NCBI GenBank assembly: GCA_015499995.1
Contig: JADNRV010000104.1
Coordinates: 62,001-126,000 of the forward strand
Reading direction: 5' to 3'
Origin: Flammula alnicola
Taxonomy: Eukaryota; Basidiomycota; Agaricomycetes; Agaricales; Strophariaceae
DNA length: 64,000 nucleotides
The translations under genes were made by a program, and so were the position numbers. Shown here in pieces: positions 14,901-27,000 of the stretch. The first letter of the stretch is position 1, and each line of letters begins with the position of its first letter. Below the pieces are notes generated by a model. It did not search any database, was not told where the DNA came from, and saw nothing but the letters and a program-made list of their open reading frames with translations.

Positions 14901-15867
14901 CCGTACAACCATCGGATGGCAAATTGGATATCATCCAATCTAGTTAAGTGTTCACTGTTCTCTAACCATCAAGGCCTTAATTTCCTCGGTAGCTGAGCAG
15001 GGGTATTGCGCCACAGATACTCAGGTTATTATTCCACTCGGCCTATGTACGGCATTGTCACCAAGTAAAATAATGCACGACAGAGGCGGAAAGAGCAGTA
15101 GAGCATGATCGAGCAGCTTGCCCACACTCGACCCCACACTCGGGGTGATTACATTGACGTTGGTGTTATGACTGGTGCTCAGTATTATTCAAAAATTCAA
15201 ACCACGGTCCTCTTCCAACGTCTACTAAAATATGTTCTGTAGCATAATTATTCCGAGAAGCCGCGGAGGAGGACAGCGGCGGAGGAGGATGGACGATCTC
15301 TTAATTTTACCTTGCCTAAAATAGAAAGCGTACGCATCACTATAAGTTCCAGTCATCATGTCATCACCAGTACCAAATTCATTTCGAAAACCATAGACTA
15401 AGAGAGTCCGCGGACTAACACACCCAAAACCCTCGCTCTTCTCTCGGACGACACCACTTCGCTGACCAGGGTGCCACGCAAGCCAGCTGCAGGCGGGGAT
15501 TGGAAAGACAATAAATATTCAGCTCTCCTTGGACTTTGGAATTCCGCATTCCAGGCGCTAGTGCCAATCCCACCTCCTCGTCTACCCTTCAAGATCTAGT
15601 CGCCCATCTAGCTCTAACTTGAACGTGAAAGCAACATGGCAGTTCCCTAACTCCAAAATCCGCGCGCTCTTGCCAGAGGCATGACTCTTCATTCCGTGCA
15701 CTAGTGCTACAATCAGATATCAAGGGACGATCCGGCCGTCCAAGATCGAAGCTATACTCCGCCCCAGTCGCGCTGGGTCTGTTCCACAGCCGTTATCTTA
15801 CCGCGGTGCAACTGACTCCCCACCCTATCTGTCCCGAGTTTCCAGTTACTTAAAAGGTGAGCAACGG

Positions 15868-15880
15868 ATTCGAACCCGAC
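15868..15880 (-). other. Isolated T-loop-like motif, not a tRNA
   Basis: On the minus strand GGGTTCGAATCC resembles the T-loop of a tRNA. The flanking bases do not form a five-pair T-stem and no acceptor stem or anticodon arm is present. Recorded so that it is not mistaken for a tRNA gene. Confidence 0.5.
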
Positions 15881-17252
15881 ATGCCCATTCCAGAACGTTC
15901 CCAGCATCATTTACTTATTATGATCATATTGCTTTCAACTGCAGTTTCATGGGTCCATATTTTTGGATCGTACATAAGTAATTTGGACGCACAGGAATAT
16001 ATTTTGCACCGTGCCCTTTGCGTGTGCATGTATTTTTAGACATGATATGGAGGTTTCTGCGGCGGTTTGGCGGCGGGTAGCTACTGGCAGCGATATCAGG
16101 CAACATGCATAGTTATGCGGTGCTGATTACCGAGGATCACTGCTCTGCCTAAGACGTCGGTAGACTTTGCAGACTGGAGTTCAAGACATCGAGATCATGC
16201 CGCTCCAGTCCAAGTTTCGTATCTAACTTGAAGCATGGGAATTTCTACCTGGAAGTAGGTCCACTCTGTCAGTGGGTCTTCGATGCATCATATGTGGGCC
16301 AAGGGACACTTCTGAATGGCGATGGAGTCGCAGGTCATGCCATAGAAGTATAAGGGACGCATAAGAATAACTAGAGTTCAGAAGGCACACACACTCCACC
16401 AGGTAGGGTATTCCAGCTGTCATCGAGCAGCACTCGCACTCCGTGCGAGCCGCAGAGCAGGGGGCTTACTAGTTCAAGTGTGCCACTAGCGCTCCAAACC
16501 TGATGACACCCCGCGAGTCGGAGGGGACGAGACTCTTGATGGATAACGACACTGGAAGAGGCGCCGCGGCAACGAGCAACGAACATCGGCGGCGGAGGAT
16601 GGGTTCTCAGATAGTGATCGGTTACTATCAATCCGGACACTGGGCGCTAAACGTAATTTGATATAGACATGCAACTCGTTCTAAGAGCTCGAGTCTTTGC
16701 CACACAGAGAGGCTGGGCATGCTGATGATGAGCCAAGGCGCTTAGCATACGAGCAGCTTGTTCGGGAGGTGTAATGCATAGGTCAGAGATACCCGATACC
16801 ACGATAGCAACAGAGATCAGTCAGAGGGAGAACAGAGAGGAGAAACCGTCGTGGGCGCAACCTAGGGTTGCGAGCGCTGGGTAAAGTGCTGTTTTCCGTG
16901 GGTGGATAAAGGCGGATGAGGGTGGATTTTAGATAGTGGAATAGATATGCTTAGGCGCATTGACAGTGGGAGTCGAGAAGCCGCCGGCTTGGTTGTAAAG
17001 GTAGCGGTGCCAGTGTCGACGCTCGGTTTCAAGGAGAATTCAATGCGTAGAAGTGATCATGACTGGTCCGGTTGGAAGAGTGCTCTTACGAGGATGGGAT
17101 GATACTCGCGTATCTGAACTCACAAAGGGCTGAGTCGCCGCTTTGAAGAGTCGTGTTTCGGGCGCATGCGTCCCAGCATGGAACTAGCGAAAAAAACGTT
17201 TTACTCATTCCTGAAAGAAACACTGGAGCCGCAAGGTGAATTAGAAGTGGTA

Positions 17253-17282
17253 GGAGAGAAAGAAGGAAAGAAAGAAAGAGAT
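17253..17282. repeat. Purine microsatellite (GAAA/GGAA)
   Basis: A run of imperfect GAAA and GGAA units of about 30 bp, all purine on this strand. No gene overlaps it. Confidence 0.7.
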
Positions 17283-17550
17283 AAGCACCATCAAGTTATC
17301 ACATCATGATAAGTAGTAGAACGAAAAGCGCGGAGCCAGATGGCGGCGAGATGTGATTAATTGATTAATCAAAAACAAAGGCAGCCGCGCTCGGCGTCCG
17401 ACCACAAATTGGCTTGGCGCGTCGCGATCACGGGTGGCGAGACAAACGCGATCATCGACGCGTCCGGTAACATCGCAAATTCGAATATTCCCATTGTGTG
17501 CTTGCCGCTTGCTCAGGCTATGTAAGTGCTAGTAGCTTGCTTCAAGTTCC

Positions 17551-17576
17551 GTGTGCGTGTGCGTGTGCGGTGTGTG
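17551..17576. repeat. GTGTGC hexanucleotide microsatellite
   Basis: About four units of GTGTGC in a row, the last one imperfect. Alternating purine-pyrimidine sequence. Confidence 0.7.
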
Positions 17577-18968
17577 AAATGGTTGCAGTGACTCGATGAA
17601 AGAACTGGTACTGATCACTGGCAACTTGAACCTGCAGTCCAGAGCCTCCGAACTTGAATCCATGATGCATGAAGGTTCGAGATGGGCATCCCTTACCTCA
17701 TGCGAGGCAACGCGTGCGAGCGACCATATCTCCACCCAAACCTGACACGACCCTCAGCGGCGTGCGTCGATCGGTACGTCGATACTCGATATCCCCCTCC
17801 CCATTGTTCTCTATAGCTACCAAGACCCTGAAGATGGATTCAAATCACTTTTGCGTTCTTTCATCCAACTTTCATCCCGGTATGTGCTGCCAGTATGTTA
17901 GGCGACGATCGTCGCAGTGTGTCCGTCCGTACGTGCCGTCCGAGTCGCGAGTTCAGTGGAGCTTAAAGTTGAAGTTGATCATGAACGCGTCAAGTTTGAA
18001 ATTTGAAAGGTTCTGTTCGCGAGCTCAGGGACGTACGCGTGAGGCGGTCGCGTCGATTGTCGCGTCGATTGCTCGCCTACATAGCATAAGTGAGGGAAGT
18101 TAAAGTATAAATGACTCGATGCAGATGCGCCCCTGTCACCTGTGGGTCCAGGCATGCTTTTCGGTGCTGGCGTGGTATTATGTGCAATAGAGTCGCAGTG
18201 GGTGGCCGCTAATGTGTGAATCGACGCAACTTAGGGCTCAGGCGTGCACAGGCTGTCTGAGTCACACTCTGACCGCAGAGTGGGAGTTCAAGTCAGAGTC
18301 ACTGCCTCCAACCCTGACTAGTGACTGAGGGTCGGGAGGCGGGGGTAGGCGGTGGTGCCACATCGAAATGTGGGAGAGCTTGAGAGGCGGTTCCAGTTTT
18401 CTCGAACATTGGAATCGTTCGGAGGAACGTTTAAGTATGACTTGTCACTTGACGTGATTCGATGAATTTATGAGTAGACAGGCTACAGTGTATTAGGTGA
18501 CGGACAATGGGTTGATTGGATTCATATGTTGAGTGATTAATGACGGGTTTATTTAATGGCATATAGATGACAGGGTTCGAATTCCGCCGGATCCGGTACA
18601 TACGAGATGTGGGCGTCGGTGTTCGTTTTTTCTTAAAATAAGCGCATTGTTCTGGATGATACTTATGACAGATAGATGCATCGACATCCGAGCAATTCCT
18701 TTCTTCCGAGTCCATTGTTGGTGTTTCATCTTGAAAGCTCGACTGACGAATTCGACTAATAAATATTTCATGTGGTGTCATTTCTGGGAACATTCGGACA
18801 GTGACGAGATGATGAGATTAAGCGCTTGACATATGCACGAGTAGACGTATGTATATTTACCGACGGACTTAGTACTGTGTGTACATGGAATATGGAAGAA
18901 TACCCCAATTCGGGTTGTGGCGGGACGTTCGTGACAGAGAACAGCCCAACAGGTACTATATATTACAC

Positions 18969-19002
18969 AGACAGGTAGATAGATAGACAGACAGACAGAT
19001 AG
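18969..19002. repeat. GATA/GACA tetranucleotide microsatellite
   Basis: A mixed run of GATA and GACA units of about 34 bp. No coding context. Confidence 0.8.
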
Positions 19003-19816
19003 TAGACGGGTGTATATTATAGTGATTTTAAAGAGGGGCTTACTAGGGTGAGGCTAGGATAGGGAAGGATAAGGACAGAGGATGGGTGACAATAGAAGTG
19101 ATGAGTGCTGATGATGGGCCAGGACAGGGTTCTTTTATTCCATATTGGAGGGGGATCACTCGATGTCGTCGATGCGGCGGGGCGTTCTTTGCGAGATCAG
19201 GGAAGATTTGCCTGTGGGATGCCAGCCGAACACGATGCGATAGATTGACGGATTGGATCTGAAGTGTGTATCAACAATTCGTAGTAAGTAGACTAATGAA
19301 GCCGTGTGTGTGTGTTGCTGAGAAACAGTAACTGTTGGATGCGCGCTAAAGAAAGACAATTATAGTGATTGGGCAGGTGCTTGGGATACCTTTTTGTTGA
19401 TGTCGTTGTATTCTAGGGCAATACATACCACGATTATTGTTGTCGGGTGGGTTGCTTTGTTGTAACCGCCACACGTCCCGCTGACTGTACTCTCGTTGCG
19501 GGTGCAGCGGCCGGGGAGCCTCGTCGACAGCTGCGCCTGTACAGAGGCCGAATGAGGATGACTATCGATTTGTGTAAGCAGTGCGTGGTCGAGTCAGGAA
19601 GCAGCGGGTGCGCAGTCAGCAAGGCGGCCCAAATTGGACAGACACAGCCGCCGAGAGCCGGGCTGCTAGGGATTGGGTAAGCCGGAGGGACGAGTTGCAA
19701 GCGGGTCGCCGAGTTGAGCGGCGGGCGGTTGAGCTGAGCTGGTTCAGATGAGTGAGATCGAGATCTGCGATCTCATTGAACGCAGTCATCGGCTCTGTCG
19801 CTCACCCGATTTCCTT

Positions 19817-19823
19817 TATAAAA
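19817..19823 (+). promoter_or_regulatory. TATA box of the cyclin gene
   Basis: TATAAAA lies 46 nt upstream of the chosen cyclin start at 19,869, a normal fungal core-promoter distance. It supports 19,869 over the in-frame upstream ATG at 19,752, which would lie upstream of the TATA box. Confidence 0.6.
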
Positions 19824-19868
19824 ACGACTGACCATGCCTCCCCAATCCATAGCCCCACCTATCTTTGC

Positions 19869-21021
19869 ATGTTCGGACTCTCAGACATGTCTTCCCCTTC
19901 ATCGTCATCATCCTCCTCAACATCCTCCTCTCCCATCCACCACGCGAGCCTCGTAGACCCGGCTACACACAACCCAGCCCTTCTCGAGCTCATTGACGTC
20001 AAGGTTTCAAGACAGGTTATCGGTAAGTCCTTTCATTCCACCTTTCTTTTTTTTTTCCAATCGAAAACTTATTAAAAAATCACAGAGTATGTCGTCGACC
20101 GTGTAGTAGAAACAGTGGACTATGCCATGGGCCGTCCCACACCTTCATCATCCCGCGGCCAATCTACCACCCGCCGCCCAGAGCACGCAAAGTTCACTAC
20201 CTTTGTCGAGAACGTCCTCAGCCGTGCAGAAGTCACTATGAGCACCGTCCTCGCCACCCTCGTATATGTCGACAGGGCAACGCCCCATCTCCACATAGGT
20301 CTCGAGCAATGGGCTCTCGAGCGCGTATTCCTCGGAGCTCTTATTGTGGCGTCAAAGGTCCGTCTTTCACCCTTTTTGCTCATCTCTGCATTTATCTGAC
20401 TCCTACTTACAGTACCTCAATGATTCAACACTAAAGAACGTCCACTGGGCTCTATGCACCGGTGTCTTCGGCAAGCGGGACGTGGGCCGCATCGAGCGCG
20501 AGTTCCTCGACGTCCTCAACTTTGAGCTCAAGATCACTGAAGACGACCTATTGAGCCACCACCAGGGGCTGTCGGAGGTGGTCTCCCACCTCACCCTCTC
20601 CCCGCGCCCCGCCCACGCTGAGATGGAGAAGGAGAAGGAGAGCGAGATTCGGGAGGTTGTTATGCAACACGCTCCCAGCCACCATCACACAGAGCGACGC
20701 CACACTACACGCCGGCGCGCATCCGCCGTCTCTGCGATGAAAGTGCCCGAGCTCTCGCCCTCAAGTATCGAGTCCTCGCCCAACTCCGACTCGTCGTCGT
20801 TCTATTCCCCACGGACGCCCTCCGAGTCGTCTATGGATACATCGCCGGAGGAGGCGTCGATGAAGCACCACTCTGCGGGAAAGACACATACACAACATCA
20901 TACTATGCAACAACAACAGCCGCATCCTACGACTGCGCGCAAGATGATCAACGCGGTGACGCAGTCGTCGACGATGGACATGCTGCGGATGTTTCCTATA
21001 CCCCGGATGACGACGGCTTAG
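19869..21021 (+). CDS. PCL-type G1/S cyclin (Pho85-family cyclin)
   Basis: Probable regulatory subunit of a Pho85/Cdk5-like kinase in cell-cycle or nutrient control. Exons 19,869-20,022, 20,086-20,357 and 20,413-21,021 join without any frame problem to 344 residues (TAG 21,019-21,021). Residues 1-20 are a Ser run; the cyclin box covers roughly residues 45-210 with FVENVLSRAEVTMSTVLATLVYVDR, WALERVFLGALIVASKYLND, NVHWALCTGVFGKRDVGRIEREFL and DVLNFELKITEDDL, the last three typical of PCL1/PCL2-like cyclins. The C-terminal 130 residues are low-complexity (Ser, His, Gln) with SP/TP sites that a CDK could phosphorylate. Introns are 63 and 55 bp. Unlike most genes here it has no indels. It stands alone in a 27-kb gene desert. 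Which PCL subgroup it belongs to cannot be settled by eye. Confidence 0.85.
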
Positions 21022-24000
21022 AGCCGCTTCTTCGTCCTTCTCGGTTTTCCTTTTCTTTTTCACATTCTGTTCGCATATGCATCCATCATATTTTTTTCAT
21101 CCCCAACAACACACGCTCTCTTCTTTTTTTATAAAAAGATCCTGTACACCACCGACACCCGCACAGCCAAAAGGCATATGCCAACCAACGACACTGCCAC
21201 CACCACCAGCCACCCCAACCATCATGCATGTTTCTTCTGTTCCTTTGTCGATGCTTTGTTCTCTATCCCATCTCTCTTTTGTTGTGCTTGTTTCGTTCAA
21301 TCATTGTCATATCCCCCCCCCACAAACCATCAATCCATCCATCCCATCATGTCCCCACTCCATTCAACCAAGCAAGATTTGGTATTTATACTTATATTCA
21401 CGCCTACTACCCTGCGTACTACCTTACCCTACGATGTCTTTCGTACATAGTGAAAAACAATTATTTGTTTTGTTCAAACTTCATTTCCGTCTTTCTCAGT
21501 TTCTCGGCGCAATTCGGCTATATCCCATACATTCACTCCTCGCTCAAGCTTTTTTATTTCTTTGTTGTCGTTTCTTGATACTTGCATCCTCGCTGTTGTA
21601 TGTAGATGCCACGCTGTACATGTATGTGTACACCCCATAATATTAGACTGGAAACAATACCGATATCATCAGCGCGCGTGTGTGTGGTATAAGTTGGTCT
21701 GACGTCGAGTAGGAATTTCGAAATGGACCACTACTGGTAACCGCGGTGTTCTCAGATGCATATGCGTGCTCTCATCCACTGCACAGTCCGTGCATCGATT
21801 CGATTCCATGCCGCTTGTCATTGCCATGCTTGTCATTCATGGGTAGTATCACACAGAAGCCGACGGACGCCGCGCGGCGTGGCACGCGCACACGCACACG
21901 GCAACGCATGGCCACGCATGCACGATGGTTGACGCGCGTTCGAGGTTCCGGAATTCGGATTCGGATTAGGCTTGGATTCTTTTTAAAATTTACGCGAGTG
22001 TCGTGAGGTGTTCGATGGGTCGATTCGGAATATTGAATATTGATCATGAGAGGGTTTCCAGACTCCAGAGTTGTTCGATTGGATCCAGCGAACCGAGTAG
22101 ATTTGTCAAGGAGGTACTTATGTTAAGCAGAATTTTTTTTCGGGTGGATGTCCGCCGATGAGTGACCGGTTGACCACTTAGAGCAGTTGCTCGTGATTAG
22201 CTTTATTCTTTTCTAACTTGTAGGTCTAAGTAAACTAGCCACGCAGTAGCATATAGAATAGTTGGATCCAGGATATGCCAAATTAAGCTAACGTTACAGC
22301 TTGGATTTCAAGTAGAATGTAGTCTCCCGCCGTAGTCAGACTAACAAAATTCGTAGTCTCTTTTATTATTACTGATCGGCGAGTAGAATGGTCAGTTGCA
22401 GTAGTTGATGAGAATCAGAATCAACTTGTTGGCCAGGCTTCCAGTCGAAGCGTAATGTGTTGCGAGGCGACGTCGACGCGCCACTACATGTGCATATGCT
22501 CAAGCTTTTGTCGAAACTTCCTAGATCCAAGTTGATGGTGGAATGGTGGTTGCAGAATTACCAGGCAACCCACCTCGGAATCATCTCAGTCGACCGATTA
22601 TCTTCGCGACTCTTCGATGATTAATTATAATGATTCAGGCTATCTCGGCTGAACAATTTGTTGGGGGTGAGTGGTGGCAGTGATTTATTATGACGATATG
22701 TGGGAGTTAGGTTCACACGTACGCAGCCCCCCCCCAATCCACAGTAAGTATCATGTAGCTCGGTATTTAGCTGACAGTGAGGTATCAAATGGACGCCCGA
22801 GTGCATGTCCGTCCGCAGTCGACGCAGTCGCGTCCAAGTCCGAAGTCCGACTCTGCGTCACTGGCCCGGCACCAGTTCTCACCCTCCTCCACCTTCCACG
22901 CTCCGAGTGGCTGGCCAACAATCGGCATGAGTTTCTTGTTCGACTCGGAGTCGAGCGAAGAAGTGACGTGTGTGCAGAGATACGAACAAGCGACTGGGCT
23001 CGCGTTGGATAAATATACAATGTACATGCATATGATATGATGTATCACGATCATCCAGTCAGTTGGCAGTTAGAAAGCGGGCACGGAAGGGGGCTCCTAC
23101 TGATGCAATATTTATTTTTAATCATTGACAGGAAGGAAGGCCAACGGAAAGGGAGCCTTGCTGGCAGCAGGTAGTGCTGCTGGGTCCCTCCGAGCGCTAG
23201 AGCGGTCTACGTTGGAGGGATAGGGGAACATTTAGCTTTAGGAGATTCGTCGGGATAACTGTGGAGTCTCGCATCCTCCTCTGACGCGGATCCTACATAT
23301 CCATACACGTACGGAGAGGATAAGTTCTTCTTCAAGGATTCAAGCTCAAGTCCGAGTGGTTCTTGGCGACGTGCGTATTTATTTACCCAGCGGCGCGTCT
23401 GAGAGAGCGCGTATGCAATTATTCAAACGCGTTCTTCGATGTCGACAGTTTTGAATGGTTTTCATGACAATTATAATATCCTCCTTGGAATGAGAATACT
23501 TAAATGTGTTACGCTAGATGACCACGCTGCTGGCGAAGCAAGTGGTGGAGACGATGAGGTGATGCATAGACTTCGAATTGGCAACACTTTGACAGCACTA
23601 GAGACCAGAGGTGCATCGATGCCCGAAATGGCCTTTCATCGACATGTCGGTGCCTTATAATAGCAATCATGATATACATCACTTGAAATTCGAGACTGAG
23701 ACAAGTAAGAGACAATAAGGTCTTGCATAGCGGAATTGAAGTATTAGGGGCACATTTTCAGACATCGATCCTAGTCCAGGTGATGAACGTTTCCCTGAAT
23801 TTGTCCTACGTGGATTCATTCCCTATTTACATGCGCGTTTTCGGCATTGTGCACGTTTCAAAGTGGTTCAGAGAATCCAAAGAGCATTCCACTGGCAAGG
23901 ACGTATATGCAAAGAATGCTCTAGGCTTTAAGGGAATGGAACTCTGTTCGCAGCTCATTCTCACCTGGTACAAGGAACCTTGTTATCGTCGCTTCTCGAC

Positions 24001-27000
24001 CACGAATAGTATAATTTAAATAGGGCGGAGAGCTGAAGAGCAGCGGTCTCAGCTTACGAGCCGTACACAGTCAGTGATAGATGGTTTAGGCACATACTCT
24101 AGTAGGGACCAATATGAGAATATAAAGCCCGAAAGAAGCTTGGCCTCCTAATCTAGGAGGCCGCCTAAGGACGAACGCAAGACTCACCCAGATCGAGAAA
24201 ACGGCACTGGAATGGAAACTCTACGTTCGATATCAATCGCCTACCTATCAGGTATACAGTGGTAACCGGCACTTATCGCGGGCCTACGAACGTTTGAGGA
24301 CGGAAACTTGTAACCCTATCTGAATCGCACGGGTGCTTCTTTGTCGAATTCTGCTCAGCTGTGAGCTTGTTATGGATAGATAGATGTGTACGTCGCACTG
24401 CGCACCTGCGCGGGGGAAGGGGGCCCAACTGCGAGTTAGTCAGGCTTTCTGGCAATGCATTTCTGCCTTTCGTTTACGGATAGAGCCTTCCCAGGCTGTT
24501 ATCGTGTCTGAGCCAGATTCCAGGCATGCATGCAAGCTTCATGAAGGAAAGAATGACCATTCACTTCTGAGTCCTGCGCCACTGAACGTGATAGTCTGGC
24601 CCGGGCTGGCCAAAAGTAGCGCGAGAACGCCGAAGGCTGTAACGCCAACATTGTGTGGCACGGCCACGATGGGAACGCCTCTTCGCTGCAGACACCAGGA
24701 GGCACGCCTCGAGGCGTGTTCAAGCGCCCGTGCCTCGAGGCGTTGCGACTAGGACTGCCATCCATCAATCAATCAACCTGGACATGGGTTGCAAATCCCT
24801 GAATTGGACTTCATGACTATATTATGATATAGCCTTGGATTTCGGTCGTGAGGCCTCGTGAGTACGACTGTATATAAAGCTTAAACGTGTTTTTAATCCA
24901 TCGAGGCACTCAGTTTGTCGAACTTTCCAACTGAACCGATCGGCGGAGGAATCGTTTACTGCTTTGGCTATGTGTGTCGTTAATGTTCCTTTAGGATGGG
25001 TTCACGGTCTGTGATTCTGATTGAAATTGTGAACTCGAAACGAAACTAATACTAGGCAGGCAGGCGGGACCCAGAGACGCATATAAACTCCAGTCAAATG
25101 ACACCTTATGTACATTGTATAACGTCGGCGCATCCGAAATTCAGACGTTTCCACATTGTCATTTTATGACTGCAAGGTGCTTCGAATGATTTGTTGTCAG
25201 ATGATTGCCAGACAACCAGACTCCAGTGTCCGTATACGACGGCATAGCGGTTTATGGTGATATTCACCGATGGTTGGCTCGAATGACAATGTTTTCAGCG
25301 CCCAAAATCAAGAGTGAAAGCGTGTAAACTCGAGCAGGGTACTATTACCAGCATAAGTAACATACTGCCACAATAAGTTGACAGCCGATGTTAATTAAAA
25401 CCTGAATCGGCATCCCAAGCGCAGGAAATCATTGATGTGATGAGAGTCGGAGGATGTGAGAGGCGCAGTCGAACACTCGTAGCGATAGAGCACAGTGCTT
25501 TCAAGGAAATTTCGGTCGGTCGGAAATTTCAGGCGATTTCATTATCTGCGTCGATTATCGGTGACTCGACGATGCAGTTCGCAGTGCGAAGTTCGAACGA
25601 GTGCGAACGCCACAAATTCCGCACCATGATAATTCCGAGAAATTTGCGTGGGCATCCAGAAAGTTGCCCCGAGAGCACGAAGATTGGTACCGGTACAATT
25701 TTCAACGAAGTAACCGGGAACAGTTGGAGGACAAGAACAGACAAAGACATGGAGGAGCGAACACACCCGAGCGGTCGCCGTAATTATACGAGTTAATATC
25801 GGAAACCGCGGGACCGTCGGCCCGGTCGGCTTCAGGGCCAATTAACAGGCGCGGGAATATCCGTAACCAACCTCGGACAGTCATCCACGATGACACAGGC
25901 GCGAGTCGCGCGACCATTATGCTTTTGAAATTTCTCCAATTTTCTCGCTTTCTCCACGCTGGGTTCCTATTTGATTCCGTGACCGAGCTGACGCCGAACG
26001 GAACTGAACTTAGCGGAACATTCAGGTGCCACGACGCCACCGATAATGTATCCCGGACCTCGACTCTGCACTCTGCCGCTTGCCACTCTGCCGTCCGAGC
26101 ATGTCGCGGTGCAAATTTTATAACAAGTCCCGCATGCCTCCAAGCCTCGGCTGAACATTGGACTGTGTGCGTACAAGTAAATATGGCTGTAAGTGCCCAC
26201 TTTACATACAGATATTGGGACACAAACTGATGCAGGACAACCCCACTGATATCACTCCGACTCGCAAGCCCACAAAAAAAGCAGATGGCACACGACGTCG
26301 GACTCTCTATGACAACAAAATAGTAAAAATAGTTCCACACAAGTATGCCGTGCTGTGCTACAGCTATAATTGTCGAAACAAATACTTTATGACAGTAGTG
26401 TATGACGAAGTTGCTCTTTGTCATTCCCGATTTCTCGTCAAACCCCACTTTGATTGACCAGCACTAGTGTGGCGCGCAGGGTAATCAGAAGGCCGCCTGC
26501 AGGCACGCTAGCGGTATCTACTTTACACCGGCGCGCTCGTTTCAATTGGCTTCAGGTGAAGGAAAAACAACCCGGAATTCGACGTGGCCTGATGTTCTTA
26601 CTTCTGGTGAGCGCGATGTATATTAAAAAATTTCTCGAGTCTCGACTTGCTCAATTCGAACAAAGGGTCTAGGATGCCTGGACATGCGCGCAGTGCATAT
26701 GCATTTAATACTTCCTTGTGCCTGATACCGTATCTCGAGAACTCGGACGTTGGGATGCAGAACCAGACGTGTGCATTGTGCAATTTTCGAGAGCCATCGC
26801 AACATGCAGTCTATATAATAGCCGCATGCCGCCCGAGGCAAATCATGCTCATTTCCTCAAGCGTTAATCCCGCAGGATCGTCGGTCATATGCATGTACCA
26901 GCCGTCGGCACGCTTTGTACAATCCAGGTCGGCGTCGGTTTCGAGCTGGCGCGCTGTTACGGTTGCGCTTATATAAAATGATGGGCGCTATATCCCGGCC

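Larger units (their letters stand above)
6891..16900. other. Gene-poor stretch, left part
   Basis: About 10 kb with no recognisable gene. All open frames are short (under about 160 codons), overlap one another on both strands and lack family motifs. The best of a weak lot are 9,035-9,500 (+), where a possible GT-AG intron at 9,207-9,265 would join two Ser/Pro-rich frames, and 11,992-12,288 (+), an acidic 98-codon frame. No LTR pair, transposase motif, tRNA or rRNA was found by eye. It may be decayed transposon sequence or a true intergenic desert. Confidence 0.5.
16901..19816. other. Gene-poor stretch upstream of cyclin, microsatellite-rich
   Basis: No gene recognised. It differs from the previous stretch in holding three microsatellites (17,253-17,282; 17,551-17,576; 18,969-19,002) and a 12-bp tandem copy (gtcgcgtcgatt) at about 18,047-18,070. 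As an upstream flank it probably includes the distal promoter of the cyclin gene. Confidence 0.45.

Noticed and set aside
15860..15890. tRNA gene on the minus strand (GGGTTCGAATCC)
   Set aside because: The motif alone matches a T-loop; the bases on either side do not pair as a T-stem and no other tRNA arm is present.
18570..18600. Second tRNA-like T-loop (gggttcgaattcc)
   Set aside because: No complementary stem and no acceptor or anticodon arm around it.
25702..26448. 248-codon open frame on the minus strand
   Set aside because: Composition is Trp/Cys/His-rich and patternless, open frames overlap it on the other strand, and no motif or splice context supports it.
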